Below are positions 17,039 through 25,999 of a stretch of 64,000 nucleotides of DNA, in pieces. A program made the position numbers and the translations under genes. The stretch comes from JAJDUF01 sp965238265 (GTDB lineage: Bacteria; Chloroflexota; UBA11872; UBA12225; JAJDUF01), in assembly GCA_965238265.1 (NCBI GenBank), contig OZ250185.1, forward strand, positions 434,001-498,000. Reading direction: 5' to 3'. Below the pieces are notes generated by a model that was not told where the DNA came from, did no database searches, and saw only the letters and a list, made by a program, of their open reading frames with translations. Numbering within the stretch: position 1 is the first letter of the stretch; each line of letters opens with the position of its first letter.

Positions 17039-17977
17039 ATGTTGGAACCGAGTGTACTCCACGGCATCGTGCCACCTATCGTCACGCCGCTCACCCCGGA
17101 CGGGGAGATTGACCACCGCTCGCTGACCTCAGCCTGCCGCTTCCTGCTCGCCAGCGGCGTACACGGCATCTGGGCCGCCGGGACAACCGGCGAGTTCCCT
17201 TGCTTTACGGCCGGCGAACGTGCCGAGATCGTGCAGACGTGCGTCGAGGCAGCCGGCGGGCGTGTGCCCGTGGTCGCCAACGTCGGCGATTGCAGCACCA
17301 AGCTGGCTGTGGATCATGCCCGGCGCGCCGCCGCGGCCGGCGCCGCCGCCCTCGCCTTGACGCCACCCTACTACTATCTGAATAGCCAGGGTGAGCTGCT
17401 GGATCACTTCCGCGCCGTGCGGCGGGCGGTGGACCTGCCGCTGCTTGTCTACAACATCCCGCAAACCGTCAAGACCCAGCTGGAGGTAGCGACGGTGCTC
17501 TCCTTAGCCGCGGAAGGCACGGTCGTAGGCATGAAGGACAGCCAGAACGACCTCGACTGGGACCGCACGCTCGTCGCCGGTCTGCGGGAACGCAATGTCC
17601 CGTTTCGCCTCTTCCTGGGCACCCGCTCGCTGATTGACGCCGGTATCCTGCTCGGAGCCTGCGGGGCGATACCGGGGACCAGCAATGTCACCCCGGCCTG
17701 GTCCGTAGCCACCTACGAGGCCGCAGCGCAGGGCGACTTTGCCACGGCGCAGCGGTGGCAAGAGCGCCTGCTCACCGCACTCCCACTCCTGAGCCTCGTC
17801 GCCGGTGGCTCAGGGCAGGCAAACTCCATCGGGAGCATCAAGCTCGCGCTCAAGGTCATGGGCGTCATCGAGCACGCTACTCTGGCAGCGCCCCTCCGCT
17901 CCCCAAGCGCCGCGGAGGAACAGCGCGTGGCCGAGTTCGTCCAAGCTATCGAGTTACCTATGCCCGTCGCGGCCTAG
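17039..17977 (+). CDS. DapA/NanA family Schiff-base lyase (dihydrodipicolinate synthase family)
   Basis: 312-residue class I aldolase of the DHDPS/N-acetylneuraminate lyase superfamily. GTTGEF (pyruvate carboxylate binding), the catalytic Tyr in LLVYNIPQTV and the Schiff-base Lys in VVGMKDSQND are all present. Family members condense or cleave pyruvate-containing substrates. True DapA cannot be excluded, but the redoxin neighbour and the presence of a second paralogue at 52876 suggest a catabolic role. Six bases from the previous stop implies an operon. Confidence 0.85.
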   Translation: MLEPSVLHGIVPPIVTPLTPDGEIDHRSLTSACRFLLASGVHGIWAAGTTGEFPCFTAGERAEIVQTCVEAAGGRVPVVANVGDCSTKLAVDHARRAAAAGAAALALTPPYYYLNSQGELLDHFRAVRRAVDLPLLVYNIPQTVKTQLEVATVLSLAAEGTVVGMKDSQNDLDWDRTLVAGLRERNVPFRLFLGTRSLIDAGILLGACGAIPGTSNVTPAWSVATYEAAAQGDFATAQRWQERLLTALPLLSLVAGGSGQANSIGSIKLALKVMGVIEHATLAAPLRSPSAAEEQRVAEFVQAIELPMPVAA

Positions 17978-17989
17978 CGACGTCCCAAG

Positions 17990-18889
17990 TCAGACCAGCT
18001 GCCAGAGCGGTCGTGGCTCGGCTGCGACCATCCGCACGGTGCCCTGCGTCGCCAAGCGCTCCAGGTGTGCCTGCGTGACCCGGTCGGCCATGAAGTTGGA
18101 CGTGGGCAGGCCCCGGCGAGCACAAGCAGTCGTGGCAATCCTCATGGCGCTCTGTGGCTGCGCGGACGCCTGCAAGGTAGCCACGATCTCACCATCGTAG
18201 TTGCGGACAAAGTCCCGGGAGCGCTCCAGAAAGTCCCGGACGGCGGCCGCGCCATGCGTATGGCTGGCGGTCGCTGGTAGATAGGGATGGGCCGTGCAGA
18301 GGTGCTCTATCGGCAGGCTCAACGCCTGCTCGACCGAGGCCAGATAGGCGTCCGGGTCGAGGTAGAAGGCGAGGCCGGCCGTCACGGCTCCATCCCCTTG
18401 CAGGCCATCGCCGCAGAACAAGACGCGCGCCTGCGGGTCCCAGAGGCCAAGTGAGCCGGCCGTGTGGCCGGCGAGCAGGAGCACCTCATACGTCGCCGCG
18501 CCCAGCTCGACCAGATCGCCGGCTGCCAAGGTGCGGTCGGGCTGATGTACCGGCACCGGGTCGTCGCCGAACAGATGACCCTCGTCGAGCCAGTGGGCGT
18601 CGGCTTCGTGCAGCATGATCTGGGCACCGCACACCTCGCGCAGCCGCACGTTCGAGCCGACGTGATCGTTATGCCCGTGCGTATTGACGATGTAGCGCAG
18701 GCGCTCGGCCGGGATGCCTACCTTGGCCAGGTAGGGCAGGATCAGCCTATCGGCCGAGCGCGGCACGGCACTATCAACGACCGCGCACTGCTCCCCGACC
18801 AGCAGGTAGACGGAAGTCCAGATACGCGGATCGGGAAAGACCGGGGCCAGGGTCTCGCGCAACTCGTGAATACCGGACAGGATTTCCAT
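17990..18889 (-). CDS. MBL fold metallo-hydrolase
   Basis: 299-residue metallo-beta-lactamase-fold hydrolase. The zinc motif reads THGHNDHVG, with later ligands in LAGHTAGSLGLW (His) and VLFCGDGLQ (Asp), then a C-terminal AHPY His. A C-terminal helical extension of about 90 residues resembles the winged-helix tail of the RNase-unlike LACTB2 group. Substrate unknown, possibly a thioester or lactone. GGAGGG lies 3-4 bases before the ATG. Convergent with the DHDPS gene. Confidence 0.87.
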   Translation of the reverse strand: MEILSGIHELRETLAPVFPDPRIWTSVYLLVGEQCAVVDSAVPRSADRLILPYLAKVGIPAERLRYIVNTHGHNDHVGSNVRLREVCGAQIMLHEADAHWLDEGHLFGDDPVPVHQPDRTLAAGDLVELGAATYEVLLLAGHTAGSLGLWDPQARVLFCGDGLQGDGAVTAGLAFYLDPDAYLASVEQALSLPIEHLCTAHPYLPATASHTHGAAAVRDFLERSRDFVRNYDGEIVATLQASAQPQSAMRIATTACARRGLPTSNFMADRVTQAHLERLATQGTVRMVAAEPRPLWQLV

Positions 18890-18936
18890 TAACCCTCCTC
18901 ACTGCGTCCTACTGCGCCCGCCTCCAGCGGGGACAG

Positions 18937-20208
18937 TCAAGCGTAGAACCATGAGATTGGCAAACCCACAGAGACGCAGACTGCGCGACCAGCGTCCGCT
19001 GCCGATAATGAGTACGGTCGCTGCGGCAGGGGCGCGTCAAGCAGATACCGCGCCCGGTCGAAGCAGCGGAACGTGACAATTGCTCGGTCCTGCCAGAAGG
19101 AGAGGCACGGATAGGTACCTTCGAGATCGCCGGGCGGCAGCCGTGGCGAATGCTCCATCGCCCGGTAATACTCGATGGGCGGCGCCTCGATCCGCGTCGT
19201 TACTCCGTCCCCATCCTCCACGGAGAAGACGTTGCGGCCGTGCTGCCACGTCGCCCCGCCATCCCTACTGACCGCGGAGGAGAGCCGATGGCGCTGGCGG
19301 CCGCGCCAAATCTCATCCGCCGACGATTGGTTCCAGATCAGCAGCAGGTCGTCGGTGCCGGGGATGCGCCGCAAGGCTGCGGGCGCCTGCGCGGTGGCGA
19401 GGGCCGTCGGCTCCGGCTGGGTCCAGCTGGCCCCGTCGTCGGCCGACCACGACTGGTAGAACCGGCCCAGCCCGGTGCGATGGAACATGAGCAGGTGTCC
19501 GGGGCTGACGTCCGTGACCACCGGCTCCTCGCACGAGTGGGCGCCGCCCGCACCATAGTCGAGCGTGATGAACAGCTCACCCCCGGCGCCGTGTACGCCT
19601 TTGCCCTCGTTGACGTGCCAGGTCTGCCCCTCGTCGTCCGAATAGTAGGCCCAGCTATACCGGAAGAAGCTCTCCCAGCCGTGGTGTCCCGTCCGCGTCC
19701 ACTGATCGCCATAGAGCGCCGTCGCCCGATCCGGTTCGGTTGTCCCAATACCGGCCCACGCCGCCACAACGATACGACCGGCGCCAGTTACGGTGACCGG
19801 TGGCCCGTAGCCGGCGCCGATCCAGGCATTGTTGTACGGCTCCGACACCTCGACCGGCTCGGACCATGTCCGGCCCTCATCGTCGGAACGGCGAAACCAT
19901 ACGTCCATGCCGTAGCGCGCGCGCCTATCGCGACTATCCGAGTAGAGCAGGCCCAAGCCGCCGGAGGGAAGGATGATGGGATGACCCCACTCCACCGGCT
20001 GCCCAGCGGCGTCGCGCATCGGCTCCGGCTCACTCCAAGTGACGCCGCCATCCGCCGAGAGCGCCCGGCCCTGCGGAGACACCCGCAGGAGCCGTCCGTC
20101 GGGCAGCTCGATCATCGTGACCCGGTCGGAATGAATACGCACGAAGGCGGCATCTTGCGGCGTGGCAGCGCGCACCCGACTCTCAAATGACTCGTCCACC
20201 GTCGCCAT
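18937..20208 (-). CDS. Sialidase-fold (exo-alpha-sialidase-like) glycoside hydrolase
   Basis: 423 residues with at least five Asp boxes: LSADGGVTWS, RSDDEGRTWS, YSDDEGQTWH, WSADDGASWT and VSRDGGATWQ, the layout of a six-bladed sialidase propeller. Arginines near IHSDRVTMIELPDGRLLRVS and YQSW/RRIPG regions could form the substrate-binding set, but I cannot place the triad with certainty. No signal peptide, so cytoplasmic action on oligosaccharides or sugar acids is likely. The ATG at 20208 has GGAGG only 2 bases upstream, so an upstream non-ATG codon could be the true start. Confidence 0.75.
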   Translation of the reverse strand: MATVDESFESRVRAATPQDAAFVRIHSDRVTMIELPDGRLLRVSPQGRALSADGGVTWSEPEPMRDAAGQPVEWGHPIILPSGGLGLLYSDSRDRRARYGMDVWFRRSDDEGRTWSEPVEVSEPYNNAWIGAGYGPPVTVTGAGRIVVAAWAGIGTTEPDRATALYGDQWTRTGHHGWESFFRYSWAYYSDDEGQTWHVNEGKGVHGAGGELFITLDYGAGGAHSCEEPVVTDVSPGHLLMFHRTGLGRFYQSWSADDGASWTQPEPTALATAQAPAALRRIPGTDDLLLIWNQSSADEIWRGRQRHRLSSAVSRDGGATWQHGRNVFSVEDGDGVTTRIEAPPIEYYRAMEHSPRLPPGDLEGTYPCLSFWQDRAIVTFRCFDRARYLLDAPLPQRPYSLSAADAGRAVCVSVGLPISWFYA

Positions 20209-20246
20209 CACCTCCGTCAAGCTGACCTCTATGATACTGTCTCGCC

Positions 20247-20264
20247 CTGACAAGGGTAGGTTTT
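20247..20264. repeat. 18-bp repeat CTGACAAGGGTAGGTTTT
   Basis: Same 18 bases recur at 34390-34407, both times in an intergenic region shortly before a palindromic repeat. Role unknown. Confidence 0.7.
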
Positions 20265-20313
20265 CCGGCCGGAGGCGGTTGGGATCGCGTCTCACCCCCC
20301 CCGGCCCTGTGTC

Positions 20314-20342
20314 CGTCATTCCCGCGAAAGCGGGAATCCACC
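20314..20342. repeat. Dispersed palindromic repeat
   Basis: Perfect-arm copy: attcccgc, loop gaaa, gcgggaat. Lies between the divergent sialidase and Uma2 genes, a gap of 253 bases otherwise without recognisable genes. Confidence 0.8.
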
Positions 20343-20461
20343 TCCGCCGCCAGCGTGACGGGGGTGAGGGCAGCCGGGGGTGCGGCCGGCCGCGCCTCCC
20401 GCCGCCGGGAGGCGCGTGCGCTATAATCGCCCGGTACCCACGCCCGGCCCCGAGCCCCACC

Positions 20462-21394
20462 ATGACGACCACAGTGCCTGCTCCCGCCGCCACCATGCTG
20501 CCCTACCACCGGCAGGGCGCCATTGACTACGCCCGCCTCGACTTCGACCCCCACAAACTGGTCCTCAAGCCTGACGCGATGGATCAAGAACAGCCCATCC
20601 AGGAAATCATCGGCCTCCTCGCCAGTCGGTTCACCGACTTCGGCCAGCGCCCCGATACCTTCCTCAGCAGCAACACGATCATCTGCTACGACCCCGCTGA
20701 CCTCAATATCCGCGTCTCCCCGGACGTGTACCTGGCCTTTGGGGTGGATGCCCGGGCCATCCGGCGACGCAAGCTCTACCTGCCCTGGGAGGTGGGCAAG
20801 CCGCCGGATTGGGTGCTGGAGATCGCCTCGTCCAGCACCGGACGGGAGGACGTGGGCCGGAAGCGGGACATTTACGCCCACATTGGAGTCCCGGAATACT
20901 GGCGCTTCGATCCGAGTAAGGAGAGTGAGTATCACGGGCAGAAGCTGGCCGGGGACCGGCTAGTGGGTGGGGAGTACCAGCCCATCGAGTTGACCATGGC
21001 GCCGGACGGCCTCCTGAAGGGCTATAGCGAGATGTTGGCGTTGAGCCTGAGTTGGGATGGTGGCTGGCCGCGGTTCTACGATCCGGCCACGGACACCTAT
21101 CTGGAGGGTTGGCAGGAGGTGTGGGACGCCCGCGAGGCTGCCGAGGCCCAGGCTGCCGTCGAGCAGGCTGACAGACTGGCCGAACGGGCTGCCCGCCAGG
21201 CCGCCGAAAACCGTGCTGCCATCGAGCAGGCCGCGCAACTGGCGGAACGGGCTGCCCGCGAGGGAGCCGAAGCGCAGGCTGCTATCGAGCGGGCCGCGCG
21301 CGAGGCCGCCGAGGAGAGAATACGGCAGCTTGAGGCGGAGCTACGCCGGCGGCAAGCGGACCTGATAGCCCTGCGCCGACAGGGCTGCGATTAG
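20462..21394 (+). CDS. Uma2 family nuclease-like protein with alanine-rich coiled tail
   Basis: 310 residues. The nuclease domain spans about residues 20-200 with VSPDVYLAFG, PDWVLEIASSST and EDVGRKRDIYAHIGVPEYW, the conserved Uma2 core. The last 80 residues form a predicted coiled coil of roughly 21-residue repeats beginning EQADRLAERAARQ. It is about 70 percent identical by eye to the protein encoded at 39224-40063, so the two are recent paralogues. Start at 20462 chosen from that paralogue's N-terminus; the 100 codons upstream run through a repeat. Function unknown. Confidence 0.85.
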   Translation: MTTTVPAPAATMLPYHRQGAIDYARLDFDPHKLVLKPDAMDQEQPIQEIIGLLASRFTDFGQRPDTFLSSNTIICYDPADLNIRVSPDVYLAFGVDARAIRRRKLYLPWEVGKPPDWVLEIASSSTGREDVGRKRDIYAHIGVPEYWRFDPSKESEYHGQKLAGDRLVGGEYQPIELTMAPDGLLKGYSEMLALSLSWDGGWPRFYDPATDTYLEGWQEVWDAREAAEAQAAVEQADRLAERAARQAAENRAAIEQAAQLAERAAREGAEAQAAIERAAREAAEERIRQLEAELRRRQADLIALRRQGCD

Positions 21395-21482
21395 GGCATC
21401 GGTCCCCTTACACCGCTCCGCAGGGGGACGGGCGCAGCATGCTGCGCCCCTACTCTGTGCTCTCTGTATGCTCTGTGACTAC

Positions 21483-22915
21483 TCAGGCCGAGAGCGGTGG
21501 CCGGCGCCCCGCCCACGGCCGCGCTGCCTCGAATTGGCCGGCGAGACGGAACAAGGTCGCTTCGTCGCCAAATCGCCCGACGAAATGCGTGCCGATGGGC
21601 AAGCCGCCATCGTTCCAGAACAGCGGCACGGACATCGCCGGTTGGCCGGTGGCATTGCTCACGTAGGTGAACGGCACGAACGCCGCGCTCCGCAGGCGCA
21701 AGGCAATCGGGTCCCCCTCGGTATAGCGCAGCTCGCCCGTCCGCACCGGCGGCCTGCCCAAGGTGGGCGTCAGCCAGACATCGTAGCGGGTGAAGAACTC
21801 AGCAACGTCGCGCGTGTGCCGCTGGAGGTCCTGCAAGGCGAGGAGATACTCCGCCGCGTTGAGCCGCCGACCGCGCTCCGCAAAGTCCCAGACCAGCGGC
21901 TCGAAGTCCTCTGCCGTCGGCGTGCGGCCCATCCGGCGGCCCAAGTCGGCGATGCTCCAGGCAAAGCCCGCCGCCATGACGTTCGTGAATTGCAGCCACA
22001 GGCCCTCCGCATCGTAGCGCGGCACCGCCGCCTCAACGTGGTGGCCTAGCTCGGCGCAGAGCGCCGCCGCGTCGCGGACCGCAGCCACACAGTCCGCGTG
22101 AATCTCCGTACCCAACGGCGCCGTTTCCATCACGCCGATGCGAAGCGGCTCCGGGTTAAAGCCGACTTCCTCGGCAAACGGACGCCCGGCCGGCGGCGCC
22201 CAGTACGGGTCGCCCACCAGCGGGCCGGCGGTCGCGTCGAGCAGCGCGGCGCTGTCGCGCACGGAGATCGTCAGCGCGTGCTCGGCCACCAGGCCGCTGA
22301 ACAGATCGCCGTAGTGCGGTCCGAGCGGCACCCGCGCCCGCGTCGGCTTCAGGCCGAATATGCCGCAGCAGGCCGCTGGAATGCGGATCGAGCCGCCGGC
22401 GTCGTTGCCGTGCGCTATCGGCACCATCCGCGCCGCCACGGCCGCGCCCGCGCCGCCGCTGGAGCCGCCCGGCGTCCGCGTCGTATCCCAGGGATTGTGC
22501 GTCGGTCCGAAGCGTTCGGGTTCGGTGATGGCGCCGAGCGCCAGCTCGGGGCGTTGGTCTTGCCGACCGTAAGCAGCCCGGCCCGCTTGAACCGCCGCAT
22601 CAGCTCGCTGTCCTCGGTGGACACGTAGTCGCCCAGAAACGCGCTGGCCTCCGTAAAGCGCACCCCGGCGTACTCGGCGAGGAAGTCCTTGAGCAGGAAC
22701 GGCACCCCGGCGAACGGACCGTCCGGTATCTCGCTCACCGCCGCACCCCGCGCCTCCTCATACATCGGCGTGATGACGGCATTGAGTGCCGGGTTCAGCC
22801 GTTCGATCCGTTCGATAGCCGCCTCCACCAGTTCGCTCGGCTGGACGGCCCGCTGACGCACCAGCGCGGCTTGCGCGGTCGCATCGAGATGAGCAACGTC
22901 GTCACGTAGTGCCAT
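21483..22915 (-). pseudogene. Amidase signature family gene with a one-base frameshift
   Basis: The 5' part (22915 to about 22548) encodes the amidase N-terminus with the catalytic Lys segment FLLKDF and ends in GKTNAP. The frame then breaks. The following sequence in the next frame reads on through ELALGAITEPERFGPTHNPW and TPGGSSGGAGA, then through the AHGNDAGGSIRIPA segment with the catalytic serines, to 21483. Adding one base near 22547 restores a single protein of about 477 residues. A GGGG run at the break makes a sequencing slip possible. The start at 22915 has AAAGGGG upstream. Intact, it would be a soluble Ser-cisSer-Lys amidohydrolase. Confidence 0.85.
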
Positions 22916-23101
22916 GCAGAGACCCCTTTCGAGCGCCGCAGCCGGCGCCGCGTTCGCGCTCGCAGCATAAAGCCCCACCCGCCCCCTGTCCACTGCCGCC
23001 CCGCCCCATCATTGCAGCACAAGCCGCAATCCAGCGTCGTAGGGGCGTCCCTTGTGGGCGCCCTGGGCTGCGGCTGGAGGGCAAAGGAATGGCCTCGTGC
23101 C

Positions 23102-23130
23102 TTGACGGACTCCCAAGCCGTCGGTATAGT
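23102..23130 (+). promoter_or_regulatory. Sigma70-type promoter of the structured leader
   Basis: TTGACG at 23102-23107 and TATAGT at 23125-23130 with a 17-base spacer, close to consensus. Transcription would begin near 23137, about 23 bases before the long hairpin. Confidence 0.65.
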
Positions 23131-23159
23131 GCGAATGCTTTCTGGAAAGAAGCAGCACA

Positions 23160-23264
23160 GCACAACCAACGTGAGCACGTGGGGATCGGTTCACGCCCCC
23201 TTGCGGCTCACGTTGGGATTGTGCAGCTTTTTGCCAGGAAGCCACCATCCCTACCGCAAGGGGG
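23160..23264 (+). promoter_or_regulatory. Structured 5' leader (candidate riboswitch), copy 1
   Basis: Long hairpin: 23160-23176 pairs with 23206-23224 (17 pairs, 2-base bulge). Inside is a short stem cgtg/cacg (23178-23181/23192-23195) with loop GGGATCGGTT. The loop-side strand cccccttgcgg (23196-23206) is perfectly complementary to ccgcaaggggg (23254-23264), which is the Shine-Dalgarno region 6 bases before the GTG start, giving a pseudoknot that would block ribosomes. The single-stranded segment AGCCACCATCCC (23240-23251) can pair through ATCCC with the GGGAT loop. The same architecture occurs at 42970-43100. The remaining part of the 355-base gap (22916-23101) holds no recognised gene. 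I cannot match it to a named riboswitch class. Confidence 0.7.
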
Positions 23265-23270
23265 TTTCCT

Positions 23271-24203
23271 GTGAGGAACGTGAGGCTACTGGCTACCGCA
23301 GTCGTCATCATCACTGCTGCTCTCGCATCAGTATCACAAGTACAAGCACAAGGAACGTTTGCGCCCGGTACTGTCGTTTCCTTGCAAGGTACACCGCACC
23401 TGTGGTTCACGGACCACCAAGGCATTCTGCATTGGGGCGGCGACACTCGTGCCCTTGCCGGGCGGCACATTGATTGGCGCAGCCGCGCGACGGTAAGCCT
23501 AGAGCGGCTACGCACTCTGCCGCGCGGCGATCCGTGGCTGTCGGCTGGCTTGCTCAAGGACGGCGATCCTATCTACCTGGTGAAATGGGAAACGGACTGG
23601 GCAGAGCCTCAACTGTTCCACATTCGCTCCATCGGCGACGTGGAGCTTTTTGGCATCAACGGTAGCAACTACGGCAAGTTCGTGATCGAACGGGGGGCAT
23701 GGGAGCATCGCTTTGGCATCTCGGCGGCAGGTCTCCAACGGCACGTACTCCCCTCGACGACCGTGCCAGGAACGACGCGAGACAACCCGGTTCCTATCGG
23801 CACAGCAGTAGACATGCCGAACGGCTGGCGCATCGCCGTGCTGTCAGTCACGCCCAACGCTAATAAGCTCATTGCTGAACAGAGAAGCTACCGCAGTGAC
23901 CCTCCCGACGAGGGCCATCAGTATTTCATGGCTCGCCTATCAATCGTGCGGATTGGTGAGGGAGCCAAGCAGCTTGATACGGACTTCGATGCTGTAGGTG
24001 GATCGAACGTAGCCTATGATAACGATGGCTGTCCCTGGTACACACCTGATCGCCTATCGTGGGGGACAGAGGTATTCCCAGGCGGCTCAGTTACGGGTAA
24101 CGTCTGCTGGGAAGTGCGTTCCTCTGACGTTGGCTCGCTAGTGATGTTCTACGATCCGGTCTACGACCGCAGCGAGCGACGGTACTTCTCCCTGACGCTG
24201 TAG
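23271..24203 (+). CDS. Predicted secreted protein of unknown function
   Basis: 310 residues with a clear signal peptide (hydrophobic LLATAVVIITAALAS, cleavage near VQAQ). The first half (TPHLWFTDHQGILHWGGDTR onward) looks like a beta-rich module with repeated Trp/Gly strands; the second half (about residues 170-310) resembles a DUF4352-like immunoglobulin domain with two Cys (DGCPW, GNVCWEV) that could form a disulfide. Probably a lipid-free envelope or extracellular protein. GTG start with AAGGGGG 6 bases upstream; that site is sequestered in the leader structure. Expression is therefore probably controlled at translation. Confidence 0.75.
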   Translation: MRNVRLLATAVVIITAALASVSQVQAQGTFAPGTVVSLQGTPHLWFTDHQGILHWGGDTRALAGRHIDWRSRATVSLERLRTLPRGDPWLSAGLLKDGDPIYLVKWETDWAEPQLFHIRSIGDVELFGINGSNYGKFVIERGAWEHRFGISAAGLQRHVLPSTTVPGTTRDNPVPIGTAVDMPNGWRIAVLSVTPNANKLIAEQRSYRSDPPDEGHQYFMARLSIVRIGEGAKQLDTDFDAVGGSNVAYDNDGCPWYTPDRLSWGTEVFPGGSVTGNVCWEVRSSDVGSLVMFYDPVYDRSERRYFSLTL

Positions 24204-24250
24204 GCGGGATGCCTGGTTACTTAGGTACGTAGCTCCGAGGCTGCTGGCGC

Positions 24251-24436
24251 ACCGTGCCGGCCGCCGTCTGGGACTACAAGCTCGGCGGCTATCAGGTGCT
24301 CAAGAAGTGGCTATCGTACCGCGAGCGCCCCGTCCTCGGCCGCCCCCTGCTGGCGCAAGAGGTCCAGCACTTCGCAGAGACAGCCGGCCGCGTCGCAGCG
24401 ATCCTGCTACTGACGACGAATCTGGACGTTTCCTGA
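24251..24436 (+). pseudogene. C-terminal remnant of a type ISP restriction-modification enzyme
   Basis: Sixty codons encode VPAAVWDYKLGGYQVLKKWL and the following RERPVLGRPLLAQEVQHF stretch, which I recognise as the very C-terminus of large type ISP (LlaBIII-like) helicase-methylase proteins, including the natural stop. A stop codon lies 21 bases upstream and no N-terminal part is present. It is therefore a left-over end fragment. It meets the ApeA gene tail to tail with one base between the stop codons. Confidence 0.7.
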
Positions 24437-24437
24437 G

Positions 24438-25943
24438 CTATGCTTCAGAACTAGGAGGGGGCGGGGGTAATTCTATTTCTGTAAAGGCACCTATATAAGA
24501 GTCTCCACGATCAAGTCCAAGTTTCCTGCTAAGTTCTTCATTGGCATTCACTATGGACCTAATGGGATCGGCATGCACTCCGATTAGCTTCATGAGGTGC
24601 AGTTGGAACAGCGCTTCAACTTTCCTACACAGATGCCATAGTCTCTCTTCAATACACGCTTTATTCTCAAGCCTCTTATCGTAATGGGTTAAATAGTTTC
24701 TCGTGACTACAATTCTGTCAACGAAGGAGTCTCGTGCATCTGAGCTTCCCATCAGGTCCTTGAAGGGTTCAATCATTTCCCTAATTCGCTTCCGTAATGA
24801 AATCTCGTTAGCATACTCCATTTTTCCCTTCAACCAGTCTTGCTTATCGTTTGGAGTGGCTTCCAATATCGTAGCCACCAGACTACTGAATTCCGCCTCC
24901 GGCATGACTAGCCCTTGGTGAGTCCTTCTGTGTAGGACCTCTATCCCTTGGACAAGCAAGAGGAATCTCACTTCTCTATACCGAACGTCACCGGACCTGG
25001 ATGCAAAATAAAGATCGAATGCCGGCCCAAGTCTTGTGTAGCTTTCAAACCATCTGGCCAGGACCTGCTCAAGATGGTCTTCTATATTCTCATGTGCGAA
25101 CAGCATTCTGTGCAACTGAATCTCCGGTTTTTTCTCAGAGTGATGGCCAATCCTACCGTATATCTCAACGGGTATTTGGCGTCCTTCGGCATTCTCAGTC
25201 TCCTGCCCTAGATAACCCGTAATGGAGTCTATCGAAACGATTCGGTCAACCGCGAATGATAAGAAGTTGCAAAGTTTGGATATGATTGCAAAGAAATACT
25301 CGACTGGTCTTGGCTCTGTCAAAGACAGAGAGATGTTTGCTTTCTGAGTGACTCTCGCTTCCGTAACAGGAGGAGGCCCCCATATAAACCTATACTTGAA
25401 AGTGAAGTTCAGCCCAATTTGATCGGGAAGCATCAATGAAATGTCATCAGGGCATTTGTAGTGTATACTAAAACTCTCTATGTTCTGAGAATCAGACCTC
25501 CTTAATTGTGCATCAAAACCGGAGACAGCAAGCCATTCGTCAAGTCCGTCGGCGGAGAATTCCAGTTTCAAGAACTTTACCTCTTCGGCTACCTCGTACT
25601 GTCTTCCGAAGAAGGCCAATCCAGCACGAATAGTGGATTTCGCCACTCCACCGCCGCCTATATGGAATTGCTCACTCGGAGGTCTGCAATCATCAAGAGT
25701 GACTAGGCCGCCTTTTTCAACCTTCCCCACAATGCGATCGAGATTCGGCTTCTCGTATTCTTGCGGAGTCTCCACTACCATACCTCGATCTTCCATGACA
25801 GCACGAAAATCGCGAAATAGGCCGAGCGCCTCAAGTTGTATATCTCCTGACTCGGAGATTCGGAGAATCCCGGGCACCTCATTCTCAGGATTCCCGGGCA
25901 ACCAGAAAAACCCAGGCGTTTCTATTGGCTCAGGAAGCCTCAT
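24438..25943 (-). CDS. ApeA-like HEPN anti-phage protein
   Basis: About 501 residues. The N-terminal domain starts GFFWLPGNPENEVPGIL, the typical beginning of the ApeA N-terminal domain. The C-terminal part is a HEPN domain with the RNase motif R-x4-H in VVTRNYLTHYDKR. HEPN ribonucleases of the ApeA/Abi type cause abortive infection by cleaving RNA after phage sensing. The coding region is far AT-richer than its surroundings, indicating transfer. Start at 25943 (MRLPEPIETPGFF) fits the family; the open frame extends 25 codons upstream over the ruins of a toxin gene. Strong family call; phage activity is inference. Confidence 0.8.
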   Translation of the reverse strand: MRLPEPIETPGFFWLPGNPENEVPGILRISESGDIQLEALGLFRDFRAVMEDRGMVVETPQEYEKPNLDRIVGKVEKGGLVTLDDCRPPSEQFHIGGGGVAKSTIRAGLAFFGRQYEVAEEVKFLKLEFSADGLDEWLAVSGFDAQLRRSDSQNIESFSIHYKCPDDISLMLPDQIGLNFTFKYRFIWGPPPVTEARVTQKANISLSLTEPRPVEYFFAIISKLCNFLSFAVDRIVSIDSITGYLGQETENAEGRQIPVEIYGRIGHHSEKKPEIQLHRMLFAHENIEDHLEQVLARWFESYTRLGPAFDLYFASRSGDVRYREVRFLLLVQGIEVLHRRTHQGLVMPEAEFSSLVATILEATPNDKQDWLKGKMEYANEISLRKRIREMIEPFKDLMGSSDARDSFVDRIVVTRNYLTHYDKRLENKACIEERLWHLCRKVEALFQLHLMKLIGVHADPIRSIVNANEELSRKLGLDRGDSYIGAFTEIELPPPPPSSEA

Positions 25944-25978
25944 TGCACAATCACCCTTGAGTATGGCGCGGGGGAGTG

Positions 25979-25999
25979 CGGCGCATCCCAGAAGTTCAC
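25979..25999 (-). pseudogene. First codons of a PIN-domain (VapC) toxin, truncated
   Basis: A GTG overlapping the antitoxin stop (GTGA) opens a frame that reads V-N-F-W-D-A before diverging and stopping soon after. VapC toxins typically begin xxFWDASALV, and the GTGA overlap is the usual antitoxin-toxin junction. It looks like the toxin was cut off when the ApeA gene entered. Short, so only suggestive. Confidence 0.35.
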
